A stretch of 64,000 bases of DNA from Thalassospira mesophila (GCF_002115755.1 NZ_JFKA01000002.1:620001-684000), one strand, 5' to 3'; positions 18,611 to 28,030 are shown, counted from the stretch's first letter. Notes: generated from the letters alone by a model not told the origin. Made by a program: numbers and translations.

Positions 18611-20857
18611 ATGACGCAACGTTTCTCCCCGATTAAAACGGCGGGGCAGGCCGTGACACTGGCCGACATGGTGCCGCTGATCTGGGGGCGCCGGGGTGTT
18701 GCGTTGCTGGTGTTTGCCTGTTTCCTTGCCCTGACTGCATTTTGGGTGCCGTTGTGGCAACCGCTGTTTCGGGCATCGGGGCAGATCGGGTTTTTACCCG
18801 CCACACCCGCCCCGCTGGCCCTAAAAGATGCCACCCCGCCCACGCCGGTTTTCCAAATTTCGGACCTTGATACCGAAATGGCAATGGTGCGCGGCACGGC
18901 GGTTTTGTCTGCTGCGCGCGCGGTTTTGCAAGGCGATGGCATTGTGTTTGATCCAGAACCGTCGCCGCTGGCCCGCTGGCTGGGGATAAAACCGGCGCAA
19001 GAAACAATGGTGGTGCCGCCGGGCATGACGGCAGAAAGGGTGCATGAAAACCGCGATATCGCCATTTTGCGCGGCAAGATCAAAACCGCACAAATTGATA
19101 ATGCCCGGGTGATTGAAATATCGCTGTTTGACGCCGACCCGGAACGGGCCCGCCGGATGCTGGATGCCGTGATTGACAGTTATGTGTGGAAACGCGCAAA
19201 TGATTTGCGCCGCAAACTGGCCGACCAATATGACGAAACCGTGCGTCAGCGCGCGCAAGCCGAAGCCGCATTGGCACAAAACCAGCAAGCCTTGATGGAC
19301 TGGCAAGACCAGCACCCCTTGACCGGTTCTGTCGTGGGGGGTGGTGGCGGTAGTGGTGCGGCAGCTTCGGGCACTAGCGATTTGGGGCGCGATCTGGAAA
19401 ATATTCGCGCCCAACGTCAGGCGGCACAGATTGACCTTTTGGGGTTGCAGGCCCGCCAACAGGCAATTGCCGCAACGCAGGGCGATGTGGGCCAATTAAT
19501 GAAGCTGCCCGAAATTTCCAATAGTGAAACCGTGCGCGAACTGAATTTGCGCTTGGCGGTTTTACGCGGAACCAAGGCCGATCTGGGGCGGCGCTATGGG
19601 CCGCGTCACCCGCTGGTAATGGCCAATGATGCACAGATTTTACAGGCGCAGGATGATGTGCGGGCGGCGATATCGGCACAGATTGCCGCGATTGACCGCG
19701 ATGCGCAAAATGCCGCCACCCGGTTTCGCACCTTCGCGCAGGAATATAACCGGGTTCTGGCACAGGCCGTGGCCGATAACCGCGACCGGCTGGCGTTTGA
19801 CCAGCTCAGCCGCAAGCTCGATGCCGCGACCGCTGAAGTATCGGTTTTGACAGATCGGGCGCGGATTATGCAATCGGAGCTGGCCGCCTTGCGCCCCGAT
19901 GTGGAAATTGTGCAAATCCCCGAAACACCAGGCAAACCGGTTTTTCCGTCGCGCAAGCATATTGCCATGATTGCGATTGCGCTGTCGGCCTTGCTAGCGA
20001 TGGCAGCGGCCATTTTGCGCGAATATTTCGACCGCGCCCTGCACCGTGCCAGCGAAGCTGAAATACTAACTGGTCTGCCTATTTTTGCGGTATTGCCGCG
20101 TGTTTCCCCCCATCCTGCACGGCGGGTGACAGAAGAAGAAAACGAGGCGATTGGTCATTTGCAAACCATTCTTCGTTTGCGCCGTGACACCGCGCGGGCC
20201 GGCAATGATGACGGCCCTGCCGCGCGATATGGCGGGCGGGTGGTGTGCATAACATCACCCATGCCGGGCGAGGGTAAAAGCCGGTTGGCGCAAAAAATGG
20301 CGGTACGCTTTGCCCAAAACAGCCAGCGGGTTTTATTGCTGGACGGTGATTTGCGCCGCCCGACGCTGGAAAAACAACCGATTGCCGGGCGTGTTGGGCC
20401 GGTTGAAGGCAATAACCCGGATTTTTCGCTGGTTTTGCAAGGCGATGCGACGCCGGACCAGGCGATTTTTCCGGTTCGGTTGGACGATGAGGGGGATGGC
20501 AAGCCGGGCGATGTTTATTATGATTTTTTGGGCGCACAAGATGCGGTGTCATCGGCCCTTGCCGGGCAATTGATGGCGGAAAAACTGTTGGGTTTGATGC
20601 AGGATTTGCGCCATCGTTATGATTATATCGTGGTGGATGCGCCGCCGGTTTTAGCGGTGGCAGATGCGATCTGGCTGATGCGGGCGGCAGATGACCGGTT
20701 ATTGTTGATCCGCGCGCAAAAAAGCCGTCGGGAGGATATCCTTGATGCGGTTCGCCGCCTGGAACAGGCCGGTTGCGCGGCAGATGGCCTTATTTTTAGT
20801 GGTGTTTCACGCCGGGGGGCCTATTACGGCGGCAAAAAACGGCGAAAACGGCCATGA
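18611..20857 (+). CDS. Wzc/GumC-type co-polymerase with tyrosine-kinase domain
   Basis: Inner-membrane protein controlling chain length and export of the polysaccharide. Residues 30-50 and about 453-470 are membrane segments; between them lies a periplasmic part with long coiled coils (QRAQAEAALAQNQQALMDWQ and a Gly-rich linker), closed by the PxxP-like PETPGKPVFPSRK before the second segment. The cytoplasmic BY-kinase domain has Walker A SPMPGEGKS near 547-555, Walker A' LLLDGDLRRP near 575 and Walker B YIVVDAPPV near 672. The C-terminal tail is basic (GGKKRRKRP) with only one Tyr pair, so the usual tyrosine cluster is nearly absent. Its last four bases overlap the next gene as ATGA. Confidence 0.9.
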   Translation: MTQRFSPIKTAGQAVTLADMVPLIWGRRGVALLVFACFLALTAFWVPLWQPLFRASGQIGFLPATPAPLALKDATPPTPVFQISDLDTEMAMVRGTAVLSAARAVLQGDGIVFDPEPSPLARWLGIKPAQETMVVPPGMTAERVHENRDIAILRGKIKTAQIDNARVIEISLFDADPERARRMLDAVIDSYVWKRANDLRRKLADQYDETVRQRAQAEAALAQNQQALMDWQDQHPLTGSVVGGGGGSGAAASGTSDLGRDLENIRAQRQAAQIDLLGLQARQQAIAATQGDVGQLMKLPEISNSETVRELNLRLAVLRGTKADLGRRYGPRHPLVMANDAQILQAQDDVRAAISAQIAAIDRDAQNAATRFRTFAQEYNRVLAQAVADNRDRLAFDQLSRKLDAATAEVSVLTDRARIMQSELAALRPDVEIVQIPETPGKPVFPSRKHIAMIAIALSALLAMAAAILREYFDRALHRASEAEILTGLPIFAVLPRVSPHPARRVTEEENEAIGHLQTILRLRRDTARAGNDDGPAARYGGRVVCITSPMPGEGKSRLAQKMAVRFAQNSQRVLLLDGDLRRPTLEKQPIAGRVGPVEGNNPDFSLVLQGDATPDQAIFPVRLDDEGDGKPGDVYYDFLGAQDAVSSALAGQLMAEKLLGLMQDLRHRYDYIVVDAPPVLAVADAIWLMRAADDRLLLIRAQKSRREDILDAVRRLEQAGCAADGLIFSGVSRRGAYYGGKKRRKRP

Positions 20858-21444
20858 AAAAACGCAAATGCAACGATCTGGCGCATGAAAACGGGCCAAA
20901 CGTAGATATTTATGGTTCGGATGTTGTGCAAAGCCCGTTGCAAGGCGGTTTTGGTGCAAAACGGGGGATACGATTTTCCGTCGTCGCGGGTTTGACAATG
21001 GCGGCAATGATGGTGGGCCTTGCGGGGTGGCAGCTATGGCAGGTGGCGCGGGTTTTGCCCGATGTTAGCGATTATCAGGCGGCCTTTCGTGCTGCAGACG
21101 GCATTTTTCTGGCAAGTTTGCGCCAGCAAATTGACAATGCGATGCACAAGCAGGATTGGCCGCGGGCGCACGGATTGTTAACACAGTTAAAACGGGTTTA
21201 TCCCAATGATGTGAATGTGTTGCTGCAAGATGTGCGGGTGCGGATTTTAATGTTGCCTGAGTTTTCTGCCAAGCCGGATGAACAGGCGGAACGCCGGGCG
21301 GAACTGGCCGATGCCCTTCGGGTGATTATGACCCTTGCGGGCAAGGATGGCGCAGTCAGGCAGCAGGCCGAGAGGTTGCTGGCTGCGGTGATGATGCAGG
21401 CGCGTGTGCGGTTTGATAAGGGTGAATTACCAGCCCGACCATGA
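20854..21444 (+). CDS. small single-pass membrane protein of the polysaccharide locus
   Basis: A 196-residue protein I cannot place in a family. A cytoplasmic N-terminus of about 40 residues is followed by one membrane helix (42-63, VVAGLTMAAMMVGLAGWQLW) and a periplasmic helical domain rich in Leu, Arg and Gln (LRQQIDNAMHKQDWPRAHGLLTQL), which looks like a TPR-type helix pair. It starts inside the stop of the kinase gene (ATGA), so the two are translationally coupled and the protein may assist the co-polymerase. Its last 89 bases overlap the convergent gene on the opposite strand. Confidence 0.65.
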   Translation: MKKRKCNDLAHENGPNVDIYGSDVVQSPLQGGFGAKRGIRFSVVAGLTMAAMMVGLAGWQLWQVARVLPDVSDYQAAFRAADGIFLASLRQQIDNAMHKQDWPRAHGLLTQLKRVYPNDVNVLLQDVRVRILMLPEFSAKPDEQAERRAELADALRVIMTLAGKDGAVRQQAERLLAAVMMQARVRFDKGELPARP

Positions 21445-22669
21445 TCGCGACGGGTAGAATCACTGCAGGCATTGTGGCAATGCCATCAAACAGGGATTGC
21501 ACCAGAAAGGCGGTTAAAACAGCCATGACAAGGGCAAATTGCGGGCGGGTTTTGGCTTGCTCCGCCAAATCGCGCAGGGCGGATATGAGGACGTAGCCCA
21601 CAAGCCCGGATATGAGCAGAAAAACAGGCACGCCTAACACCAACAGGCCATCAAGCCATAAATTATGGCTGCTGGCCCAGCGCGCCTGTGTGTTTAACCC
21701 TGGTGATGCAAAATACTGCAAGGCAGCCGCGATGCCATCGGGGCCATACCCGGTAAGCGGGCGGTGCATAATTGCGGTGATCGCACTTTGCCAGACATCA
21801 TCGCGTTGCAACCAGTCGCGCCGGGCCAGTTGGGCAAAGCGGGCGGTTAAAGCGGGCGTGGCAAAAACGGCCCCGGTCATGACAATAACGGTTGCCAACA
21901 ACGCAAGGGTTTTTGCCCGGTTTCGCCCCGGTATTGCCAGCCAGATAAAAATAAGGCTGCCCATGATGAGGGCGAGGATACCGGCGCGCGAATGGCTGGC
22001 AAGGGCCGATAAAAACAGCAAAATCGCCAGCGCCAGCCAGCCGCCATGCCGGTCCAGCTTGTCGCGCAGTGTGCCAGTGGGCCGCTGCCACAGGTAAAGA
22101 CAGGCGAAAAACCCCGCCGCCATCAGGGCACAAAAGGCATTGCGATTGGCGAATGTGCCGGTGAAATCGTTGATATGGGCGGTTTTGACAAACCATAATG
22201 TTCCGGGCGCATCGATTGCGAACAGGACGAATGCAATGGCGGCTTGCAGCACGGCGCTGGCGACCAGCGCCCGGCAGATGACGGCAAGCTGGTTTTTCAG
22301 ATCATTTTGTGTGGCACCCAGCATGACGATGGCACCAAGCCACATCCCGTAAAGAACGGCATCGGGCGTGCGCGCGGGGGCCAGTGCCAGCGAGGTGGTT
22401 TGAAACGGCAAAGTCAGGGACGATGGCCATATGGGAAGGGTTTGCAAGGCAAGCCAAACACAGGCGATGCCCCCGGCAAGGCAGATACCCCGCATGGCAT
22501 TTGAAAAACCACATTCCGGTGATTTGCGCTGGTGAATGATTTGGCCGACAAGGGCGATGGCGACAAGCAGCGCAAGCAGCGCCATCGCCCATGGCCGCGC
22601 CCCGCCCAGCAATAGCGGCGCAATTATCAGTTCAAATATTAGAACCCGGCGGGTAAGAGCAGTCGTCAT
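21356..22669 (-). CDS. O-antigen ligase/polymerase family membrane protein
   Basis: A 437-residue protein with about 12 membrane segments and one larger periplasmic loop. GTFANRNAFCALM, followed by SHSRAGILAL and the later GYGPDGIAAALQYF region, is characteristic of the Wzy_C/WaaL superfamily that joins undecaprenyl-linked glycans to each other or to an acceptor. Whether it polymerises the repeat or ligates the product cannot be told from the sequence. It lies alone on the minus strand between two plus-strand groups and its 3' end is antisense to the end of the preceding small membrane protein gene. The C-terminal tail after PYQTAHAP is low-complexity. Confidence 0.8.
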   Translation of the reverse strand: MTTALTRRVLIFELIIAPLLLGGARPWAMALLALLVAIALVGQIIHQRKSPECGFSNAMRGICLAGGIACVWLALQTLPIWPSSLTLPFQTTSLALAPARTPDAVLYGMWLGAIVMLGATQNDLKNQLAVICRALVASAVLQAAIAFVLFAIDAPGTLWFVKTAHINDFTGTFANRNAFCALMAAGFFACLYLWQRPTGTLRDKLDRHGGWLALAILLFLSALASHSRAGILALIMGSLIFIWLAIPGRNRAKTLALLATVIVMTGAVFATPALTARFAQLARRDWLQRDDVWQSAITAIMHRPLTGYGPDGIAAALQYFASPGLNTQARWASSHNLWLDGLLVLGVPVFLLISGLVGYVLISALRDLAEQAKTRPQFALVMAVLTAFLVQSLFDGIATMPAVILPVAIMVGLVIHPYQTAHAPASSPQPATSRPAA

Positions 22670-22763
22670 GACGGGATTTGACCCCTGAGGATGCAGGACA
22701 TAAGTGTAGGTTTAACCAGACCCTGTGTCATGGCATTTTGGCGCGTAGCACAATGAGAGAGAA

Positions 22764-23933
22764 TTGAGCCCATCAACCGGCCCCAGACAAAGCCGCCAAC
22801 GCAAGAAAAAAGGCGATGACATCGGGCATGATAGTGGCATGTCCCACATTGGGCAGCAGCGCGCCGGGATATTGCAGCTTTTTATCGCTATCCTTGGCAT
22901 GGCGGTTATTGCGGTGTCGTTATGGGCGTTGCCGCTGGGCGGGACGATAACCAAAATCCTGCTGATTTTGTGGGCGTTGGCCGGGCTGTTGGGCAGGCTG
23001 GGGCGTAAGGCGTTGGGGCTGGATGCGGCATTGGCCCTGCTGGTGTGGGGGGCAATTTCGCTCTGGGTGCTGGTTGGGTCGGCAGATATGGGGGCCGCCA
23101 TTCGGCTGGTCGGAAATCTGGCGGTTTTGCCGCTGGGCCTTGCTGTTGGCATGATGGTGGGGCGGCGTTGCCTGTGGCCGGTTATGGTGCCGCTGTTGAT
23201 TTATGTTTTGATCGATAGCGAATTTTTGCTGACCAGCGAAGGCTGGCGGTTGAATAATCCGTTTTTGTTCTTGGCCCTGTTTGTGATGGCGGTGGCGTGG
23301 CGCGTAAAGCCCGATGTGTCCGGCGAAACCGGGAATGCCGGGTTTTTGTCTTTGGCGCTGGCGGTGATTGCGGCAGGCGGCATATTCGCCAGCCAGACCC
23401 GGATTGCGGTTTTGGCAATGGCCGTTGTTATGGCCGCGCGCATTCGGTTTACCCATGCCTGGACCTGGCTGTTGGGCTTGCCATTGGCGGGTCTGGCTTT
23501 GTGGGCGGTGATGGATGCCTTGCCACGGCTGTTATTCACCCATGCCAGTGGGCGGTTGGCCTATTGGCAAATGTTCTGGCAGCAATGGTGGCAGGGCACA
23601 GCGCAAAATCGCTGGCTGGGCTTTGGGGCCGGGGCGATTGAACGGCAATTGCAGCATTTGCAAACCGCATCCTCGTTCGGGGCCTTGCATAACGACCATT
23701 TTCACATGCTTTATGAAAGCGGTATCGTCGGGGCGGCCTTGTGGCTGACCGGATGGGGGGTGATGATGTGGCTGGTGCGGGCTTCAAAGAGCGCGGTTTA
23801 TATTTTGCTGGCGGTGATGGTGACAATGATAACCGACAACACATTGTCGTACGGGCATTATTTGCTGTGCAGCGGCCTTGGCGCCGGGGTGGCATGGCAC
23901 GTACAAATGCAGGCGGATGATGGTGAGTTTTAA
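22764..23933 (+). CDS. Wzy-like polysaccharide polymerase (putative)
   Basis: An approximately 389-residue protein with about ten hydrophobic segments. The large loop after residue 250 has ASGRLAYWQMFWQQWW, GFGAGAIERQLQHLQ and LHNDHFHMLYESGIVGAALW. The last is typical of O-antigen polymerase/ligase proteins (H-N-x-H/D followed by E-x-G-I-x-G). Together with the ligase-like neighbour it suggests separate polymerase and ligase roles, but which is which is open. The start is uncertain: TTG at 22764 has a purine-rich GAGAGAGAA just before it, while ATG at 22839 would give a more usual N-terminus directly before the first helix. It overlaps the next gene. Confidence 0.72.
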   Translation: MSPSTGPRQSRQRKKKGDDIGHDSGMSHIGQQRAGILQLFIAILGMAVIAVSLWALPLGGTITKILLILWALAGLLGRLGRKALGLDAALALLVWGAISLWVLVGSADMGAAIRLVGNLAVLPLGLAVGMMVGRRCLWPVMVPLLIYVLIDSEFLLTSEGWRLNNPFLFLALFVMAVAWRVKPDVSGETGNAGFLSLALAVIAAGGIFASQTRIAVLAMAVVMAARIRFTHAWTWLLGLPLAGLALWAVMDALPRLLFTHASGRLAYWQMFWQQWWQGTAQNRWLGFGAGAIERQLQHLQTASSFGALHNDHFHMLYESGIVGAALWLTGWGVMMWLVRASKSAVYILLAVMVTMITDNTLSYGHYLLCSGLGAGVAWHVQMQADDGEF

Positions 23934-25146
23934 CAGCGTGATGACGGTGGTTGATGCAGAACGCCTGCGCGCCGTGCGGGACCGGGTGTGGCAGCATATG
24001 GCAGCAAACCGCTTTGCCGGGGCCGATCCGTTTGATGGATTACACAGCAAATATACCGGGTCGGTCATATTGCGCCATCGTATCAGTCGCTTGGCATGGT
24101 TGCAGGCAATGAAACATGCCCCGGCGAAGATACGCGACTGTGCTGCCATTCCCCCTATGGTCAACCCGAAAACGCTGGCGTTGTTGTTGGGTGCTGGGGC
24201 CGGTGTGCCGGTGTCGGATTGGACTGTGTCGCCGACATCATCTGCGGGGACATTTAACAGGGCGAAGATTGCGATGGATTTAACCCGTCAGTTGCTGGCG
24301 CTGCAAAACCCCGATGGCGGTTGGGGATATCCGTTTGCATGGCAGGCGCGGGCGTTTTTTGCCCAAAGCGGGCAATCCAATGCCATTGTCACCTGTTTTG
24401 TGGTCGATGGTTTGCTGAACGGCGGCAAAATGCCGCCCGATCACCCGGCGTTGCAGGCCGCAGCGGTGTTTTTACAGCGCGATTTATGGCGCAAACCACC
24501 GGCAGCCGGGGCAGATGGCGGCTATTTTGGCTATATCGCCGGGGCGGATGCCGAAATTTATAATGTGACGCTGTGGGCGGCGTGGATATTATGGCGGTTG
24601 GTGCCGGGTAATCCCTGTTCACAGCCCGCGATTGACCGGGTTTTGGGCCAGCAACGCGCTGACGGGGCGTGGGTCTATGGCAGGCGGGCCCATCACGGTT
24701 TTGTTGACGGCTTTCATAGCGGATATATCCTTGATTTGCTGCATCGCCTGGACCATGCCGGGTGGCCGGGCCTGGAAAAGGCGATGGATCGGGGCTGGGA
24801 ATTTTATCAGCGTGCATGTTTTGATGGCCAGGGTTTGCCGCGCAGCTTTGCCGGTAAAAACCGCTATCTCGATAGCCATGCGGTAGCACAGGCGATGGCA
24901 ACATTGCAGCGGTTTGGGGCATTTGCGCAGGCCCGCAATGTGGCCCTGTTTGCGATTGACCATCTTTTTGATCAAAACCGGGGCGTTTTTTATGCCGGTA
25001 TCGGCCGGTTTGGCAAAGACCGGCGGGTTTTTATGCGCTGGACGCAGGCATGGATGGTGTGGGCCGTATCGATCATGCTTGATAAGCAAACGCCCGGAAT
25101 TGGGAAACAGGCAAACAGGGAAGATGATGGAACCGCTTTGTTTTGA
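23917..25146 (+). CDS. VpsJ-like polysaccharide biosynthesis protein
   Basis: About 409 residues, soluble. The middle and C-terminal parts form an alpha/alpha toroid: QNPDGGWGYPFAWQARAFF, GYIAGADAEIYNVTLWAAWIL, HHGFVDGFHSGYILDLLHRL and KNRYLDSHAVAQAMATLQRF. Spacing of aromatic and acidic residues resembles glycan-active toroids and, from memory, proteins annotated VpsJ in Vibrio exopolysaccharide loci. A role in tailoring the polymer is inferred. The start is taken at 23917 (ATG after GGCGG), overlapping the polymerase gene by 17 bases; ATG at 23941 is an alternative. The last 23 bases overlap the small gene that follows. Confidence 0.65.
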   Translation: MMVSFNSVMTVVDAERLRAVRDRVWQHMAANRFAGADPFDGLHSKYTGSVILRHRISRLAWLQAMKHAPAKIRDCAAIPPMVNPKTLALLLGAGAGVPVSDWTVSPTSSAGTFNRAKIAMDLTRQLLALQNPDGGWGYPFAWQARAFFAQSGQSNAIVTCFVVDGLLNGGKMPPDHPALQAAAVFLQRDLWRKPPAAGADGGYFGYIAGADAEIYNVTLWAAWILWRLVPGNPCSQPAIDRVLGQQRADGAWVYGRRAHHGFVDGFHSGYILDLLHRLDHAGWPGLEKAMDRGWEFYQRACFDGQGLPRSFAGKNRYLDSHAVAQAMATLQRFGAFAQARNVALFAIDHLFDQNRGVFYAGIGRFGKDRRVFMRWTQAWMVWAVSIMLDKQTPGIGKQANREDDGTALF

Positions 25147-25366
25147 TCACCCGGACCCGCAACGTGCTGAAAAAGAGGCGATTTTGCGTAGCCTTGATGC
25201 GGCGGAATTTAAGGCCCTGTATGTGGTAACCCGCAAGGCCGCAAGTATGGCCCGCCAGAACGGCGATATGGACCGGCTTTATGCCCTGACACGGGGGTTG
25301 AAAACCTTGCAGCGGATTAGCGGTGAACGGGGCTTTGTTCTGGCGGTCAGGCGGCCTTCGCCGTAG
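25124..25366 (+). CDS. small conserved-looking hypothetical protein
   Basis: An 80-residue protein in a different frame from the preceding gene. It starts MMEPLCFDHPDPQRAEKEAILRS with AGGG a few bases upstream of ATG 25124. It is charged, helical and without membrane segments (AAEFKALYVVTRKAASMARQ, GDMDRLYALTRGLKTLQRI). A longer frame from 24914 exists but reads through the VpsJ-like gene and is not protein-like there. The 23-base overlap suggests coupled translation with the VpsJ-like protein. I do not recognise the family. Confidence 0.55.
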   Translation: MMEPLCFDHPDPQRAEKEAILRSLDAAEFKALYVVTRKAASMARQNGDMDRLYALTRGLKTLQRISGERGFVLAVRRPSP

Positions 25367-25451
25367 CGCGGGCGATGGTTGCGGCTTGCCAGACCAGGTT
25401 TAATGTCGAATAACACGCACAGCCTTTTTTGCCGGAAACTGTCGGGGTTTT

Positions 25452-27959
25452 ATGACGTCTGATTTTCCCAGCTTGCCGATTGATGCGGTTCTGCCCGCCT
25501 TGAAAACAGCCCTTGTCGATGGCACCAATGCCGTTTTGCAGGCCCCGCCCGGGGCCGGTAAAACCACCATGGTGCCGCTGGCGTTGCGCGATGCCGACTG
25601 GCTGGCGGGGCGCAAGATTATCATGCTGGAACCAAGGCGGTTGGCCGCACGGGCCAGTGCGCGGCGCATGGCGCAATTGTTGGGCGAACAGGTGGGCGAG
25701 ACGGTGGGTTATCGCGTGCGGTTTGACAGCAAGGTTTCCGCCCAAACCCGGATCGAGGTGGTAACCGAAGGCATTTTGGTGCGCCAGATTCAGGATGACC
25801 CGGAGCTTTCGGGCATTGGTGCGCTGATTTTCGACGAATTTCACGAACGATCGTTAGATGCCGATTTGGGGCTGGCGCTGGCATTGGAATCACAAGCCGC
25901 GTTGCGTGATGATTTACGCATTATCGTGATGTCGGCAACGCTGGATGGCGGGCCGGTTGCCGCTTTGATGGGCGATTGCCCGCTGATCAGCAGTGAAGGC
26001 CGGGCGTTTCCGGTGCAAACCACCTATATGCCGCCCAAACCGCGTGAATGGGTTGAAACCAGCATGGTGGCCGCCATTCGCGAGGCACTGGCAACACAGC
26101 ATGGATCGATTTTGGCGTTTTTGCCCGGTCAGGGCGAAATTACCCGGGTGGAAAGCCAGCTTCGACCGTTATTTAGCGCCAAGGACAAAGTGATTATCGC
26201 CCCGCTTTATGGCGCGATGGATACCAGGGCGCAGGACCTTGCCATCCAACCGGCACCCGATGGCCACCGTAAAATTGTGCTGGCAACGGCCATTGCCGAA
26301 ACCAGCCTGACGATTGATGGTATTCGCGTGGTGGTCGATTGCGGGTTGCAACGATTGCCCCGGTTTGACCCTTCATCGGGCATGACGCGGTTGATAACGG
26401 TAAAATCATCGCAGGCCAGTGCTGAACAACGCCGGGGCCGCGCCGGGCGACTGGAACCGGGCATTTGTTACCGCCTGTGGGCCGAGGCCGAACATCGTGC
26501 CCGCCCGCAATTTAGCCCTGCCGAAATTGCCGAGGCCGATTTGGCCCCGCTAACGCTGGAGCTGGCGCGCTGGGGTGTGGCCGATGTGACCAGCCTGCCG
26601 TGGCTAGATGTGCCTGAGGCCGCCAAGATTGATCAGGCGCGTGATGTGTTGCGCGCCCTTGATGCGCTTGATGATGCCAACCGCATCACACAAATGGGGC
26701 AGGCGATGGCGGCCTTGCCGGTGCATCCGCGATTAGCGCATATGATGGTGCGGGGCCAGCAACTGGGCTTGGCCGATACTGCCTGTGCGGTGGCGGCTTT
26801 GCTGTCAGACCGTGATTTTATGCGCAGTGCCGGGGCCGATTTGCGCCTGCGGGTTGAGGCAATGGCGCGCGGGCGCGCACCGGGCATGCTGGGCGAGGCC
26901 ACCCGGCAGCTTGCCCGGCGGTTAAAGCAGGTTGGCAAAATTGTTTGCCGTCCCGCTGATGAAACCACGGATGATATTGATTTTACCGACCGTGTGGGCT
27001 TGCTCGTCGCCTTTGCCTACCCGGACCGGATTGGCGAGCGTCGGCGCGGGGGCGAACCACGTTATCGCCTGTCGGGCGGGCGCGGGGGTGTTTTGCCCAA
27101 GGAAGACGGGCTGGCACCCGAGCCATGGCTGGCGGTGGCCGAGCTTGACGGGCAATCGCGCGAAGCCAAAATTTACCTTGCCGCCCCGGTGTCGCAAGGC
27201 GTGCTGGAAAACCATTTCGCCAGCCAGATCCGTACCGGGACCGAGGTTTTCTGGGACAGCCAGAATGATATGGTTGTGGCGCGCTGGCAACGCCGTATTG
27301 GTGCATTGGTATTGGAAGAAAAGCCGGTTCACGATGCGGTGGACCCGGCAAAACTGACACAGGCGATGGTCGATGGCGTGCGCAAGATGGGCCTTTCGTG
27401 TTTGAACTGGAGCAAGGAAAGCGAACATTTGCGCACAAGGTTGGCGTTTTTACATGAACAGGACAGTGAAAACTGGCCCGATATGAGCGATGCCGGGTTG
27501 TTGGCGACTTTGGAAACATGGCTGGCCCCGTATGTAACCGGTATTGTCCGACGCAGCCAGTTGCGCCAGGTGAGTGTGGCCGAAGCCCTGATGTCGGGCA
27601 TAGACTGGAACCAGCGCCAAAAGCTGGACCAATTGGCCCCCACCCATTGGACCGTGCCAACCGGGTCGCATGTTCGTATTGATTACCGGCCGGAAGGCCC
27701 GGCCTTGCCGGTGCGGTTACAGGAAATGTTTGGCGCGACCGAAACACCGAAAATTGCCGGGGGCAAGGTGGCGGTGACGTTGCATTTATTATCGCCCGCG
27801 CAGCGCCCGTTGCAGGTGACATCGGATTTGATCGGCTTTTGGCAAGGGTCCTATGCGCAGGTAAAGGCGGAAATGAAGGGGCGTTATCCGCGCCATTACT
27901 GGCCCGATGACCCGTTACAGGCCGAACCGACCCGGCGGATCAAACGCCCGAAAAGCTGA
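25452..27959 (+). CDS. hrpB: HrpB-type ATP-dependent helicase
   Basis: A DEAH-family helicase of the HrpA/HrpB branch, 835 residues, close to the usual length. Walker A is APPGAGKTT (31-39), motif I/Ia are followed by MLEPRRLAAR, motif II is DEFH (127-130), and motif III is SAT (160-162). The C-terminal helicase half has LATAIAETSLTIDGI and QRRGRAGRLEPG, and the HrpB-specific C-terminal part ends with HYWPDDPLQAEPTRRIK. It is thought to act on RNA in this family; the bacterial role is not well defined. It stands alone, with 85 bases to the polysaccharide locus. Confidence 0.93.
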   Translation: MTSDFPSLPIDAVLPALKTALVDGTNAVLQAPPGAGKTTMVPLALRDADWLAGRKIIMLEPRRLAARASARRMAQLLGEQVGETVGYRVRFDSKVSAQTRIEVVTEGILVRQIQDDPELSGIGALIFDEFHERSLDADLGLALALESQAALRDDLRIIVMSATLDGGPVAALMGDCPLISSEGRAFPVQTTYMPPKPREWVETSMVAAIREALATQHGSILAFLPGQGEITRVESQLRPLFSAKDKVIIAPLYGAMDTRAQDLAIQPAPDGHRKIVLATAIAETSLTIDGIRVVVDCGLQRLPRFDPSSGMTRLITVKSSQASAEQRRGRAGRLEPGICYRLWAEAEHRARPQFSPAEIAEADLAPLTLELARWGVADVTSLPWLDVPEAAKIDQARDVLRALDALDDANRITQMGQAMAALPVHPRLAHMMVRGQQLGLADTACAVAALLSDRDFMRSAGADLRLRVEAMARGRAPGMLGEATRQLARRLKQVGKIVCRPADETTDDIDFTDRVGLLVAFAYPDRIGERRRGGEPRYRLSGGRGGVLPKEDGLAPEPWLAVAELDGQSREAKIYLAAPVSQGVLENHFASQIRTGTEVFWDSQNDMVVARWQRRIGALVLEEKPVHDAVDPAKLTQAMVDGVRKMGLSCLNWSKESEHLRTRLAFLHEQDSENWPDMSDAGLLATLETWLAPYVTGIVRRSQLRQVSVAEALMSGIDWNQRQKLDQLAPTHWTVPTGSHVRIDYRPEGPALPVRLQEMFGATETPKIAGGKVAVTLHLLSPAQRPLQVTSDLIGFWQGSYAQVKAEMKGRYPRHYWPDDPLQAEPTRRIKRPKS

Positions 27960-28030
27960 GAGTTGTGACAGCCGGGTCTTTTCTGGCAGCATGGGATTTG
28001 AACGCACGAATGAAAGACGAGACCTGAGCC

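Noticed and set aside
26983-27822. 279-residue open frame on the minus strand
   Set aside because: Opposite the hrpB helicase gene; no domains and no ribosome-binding site.
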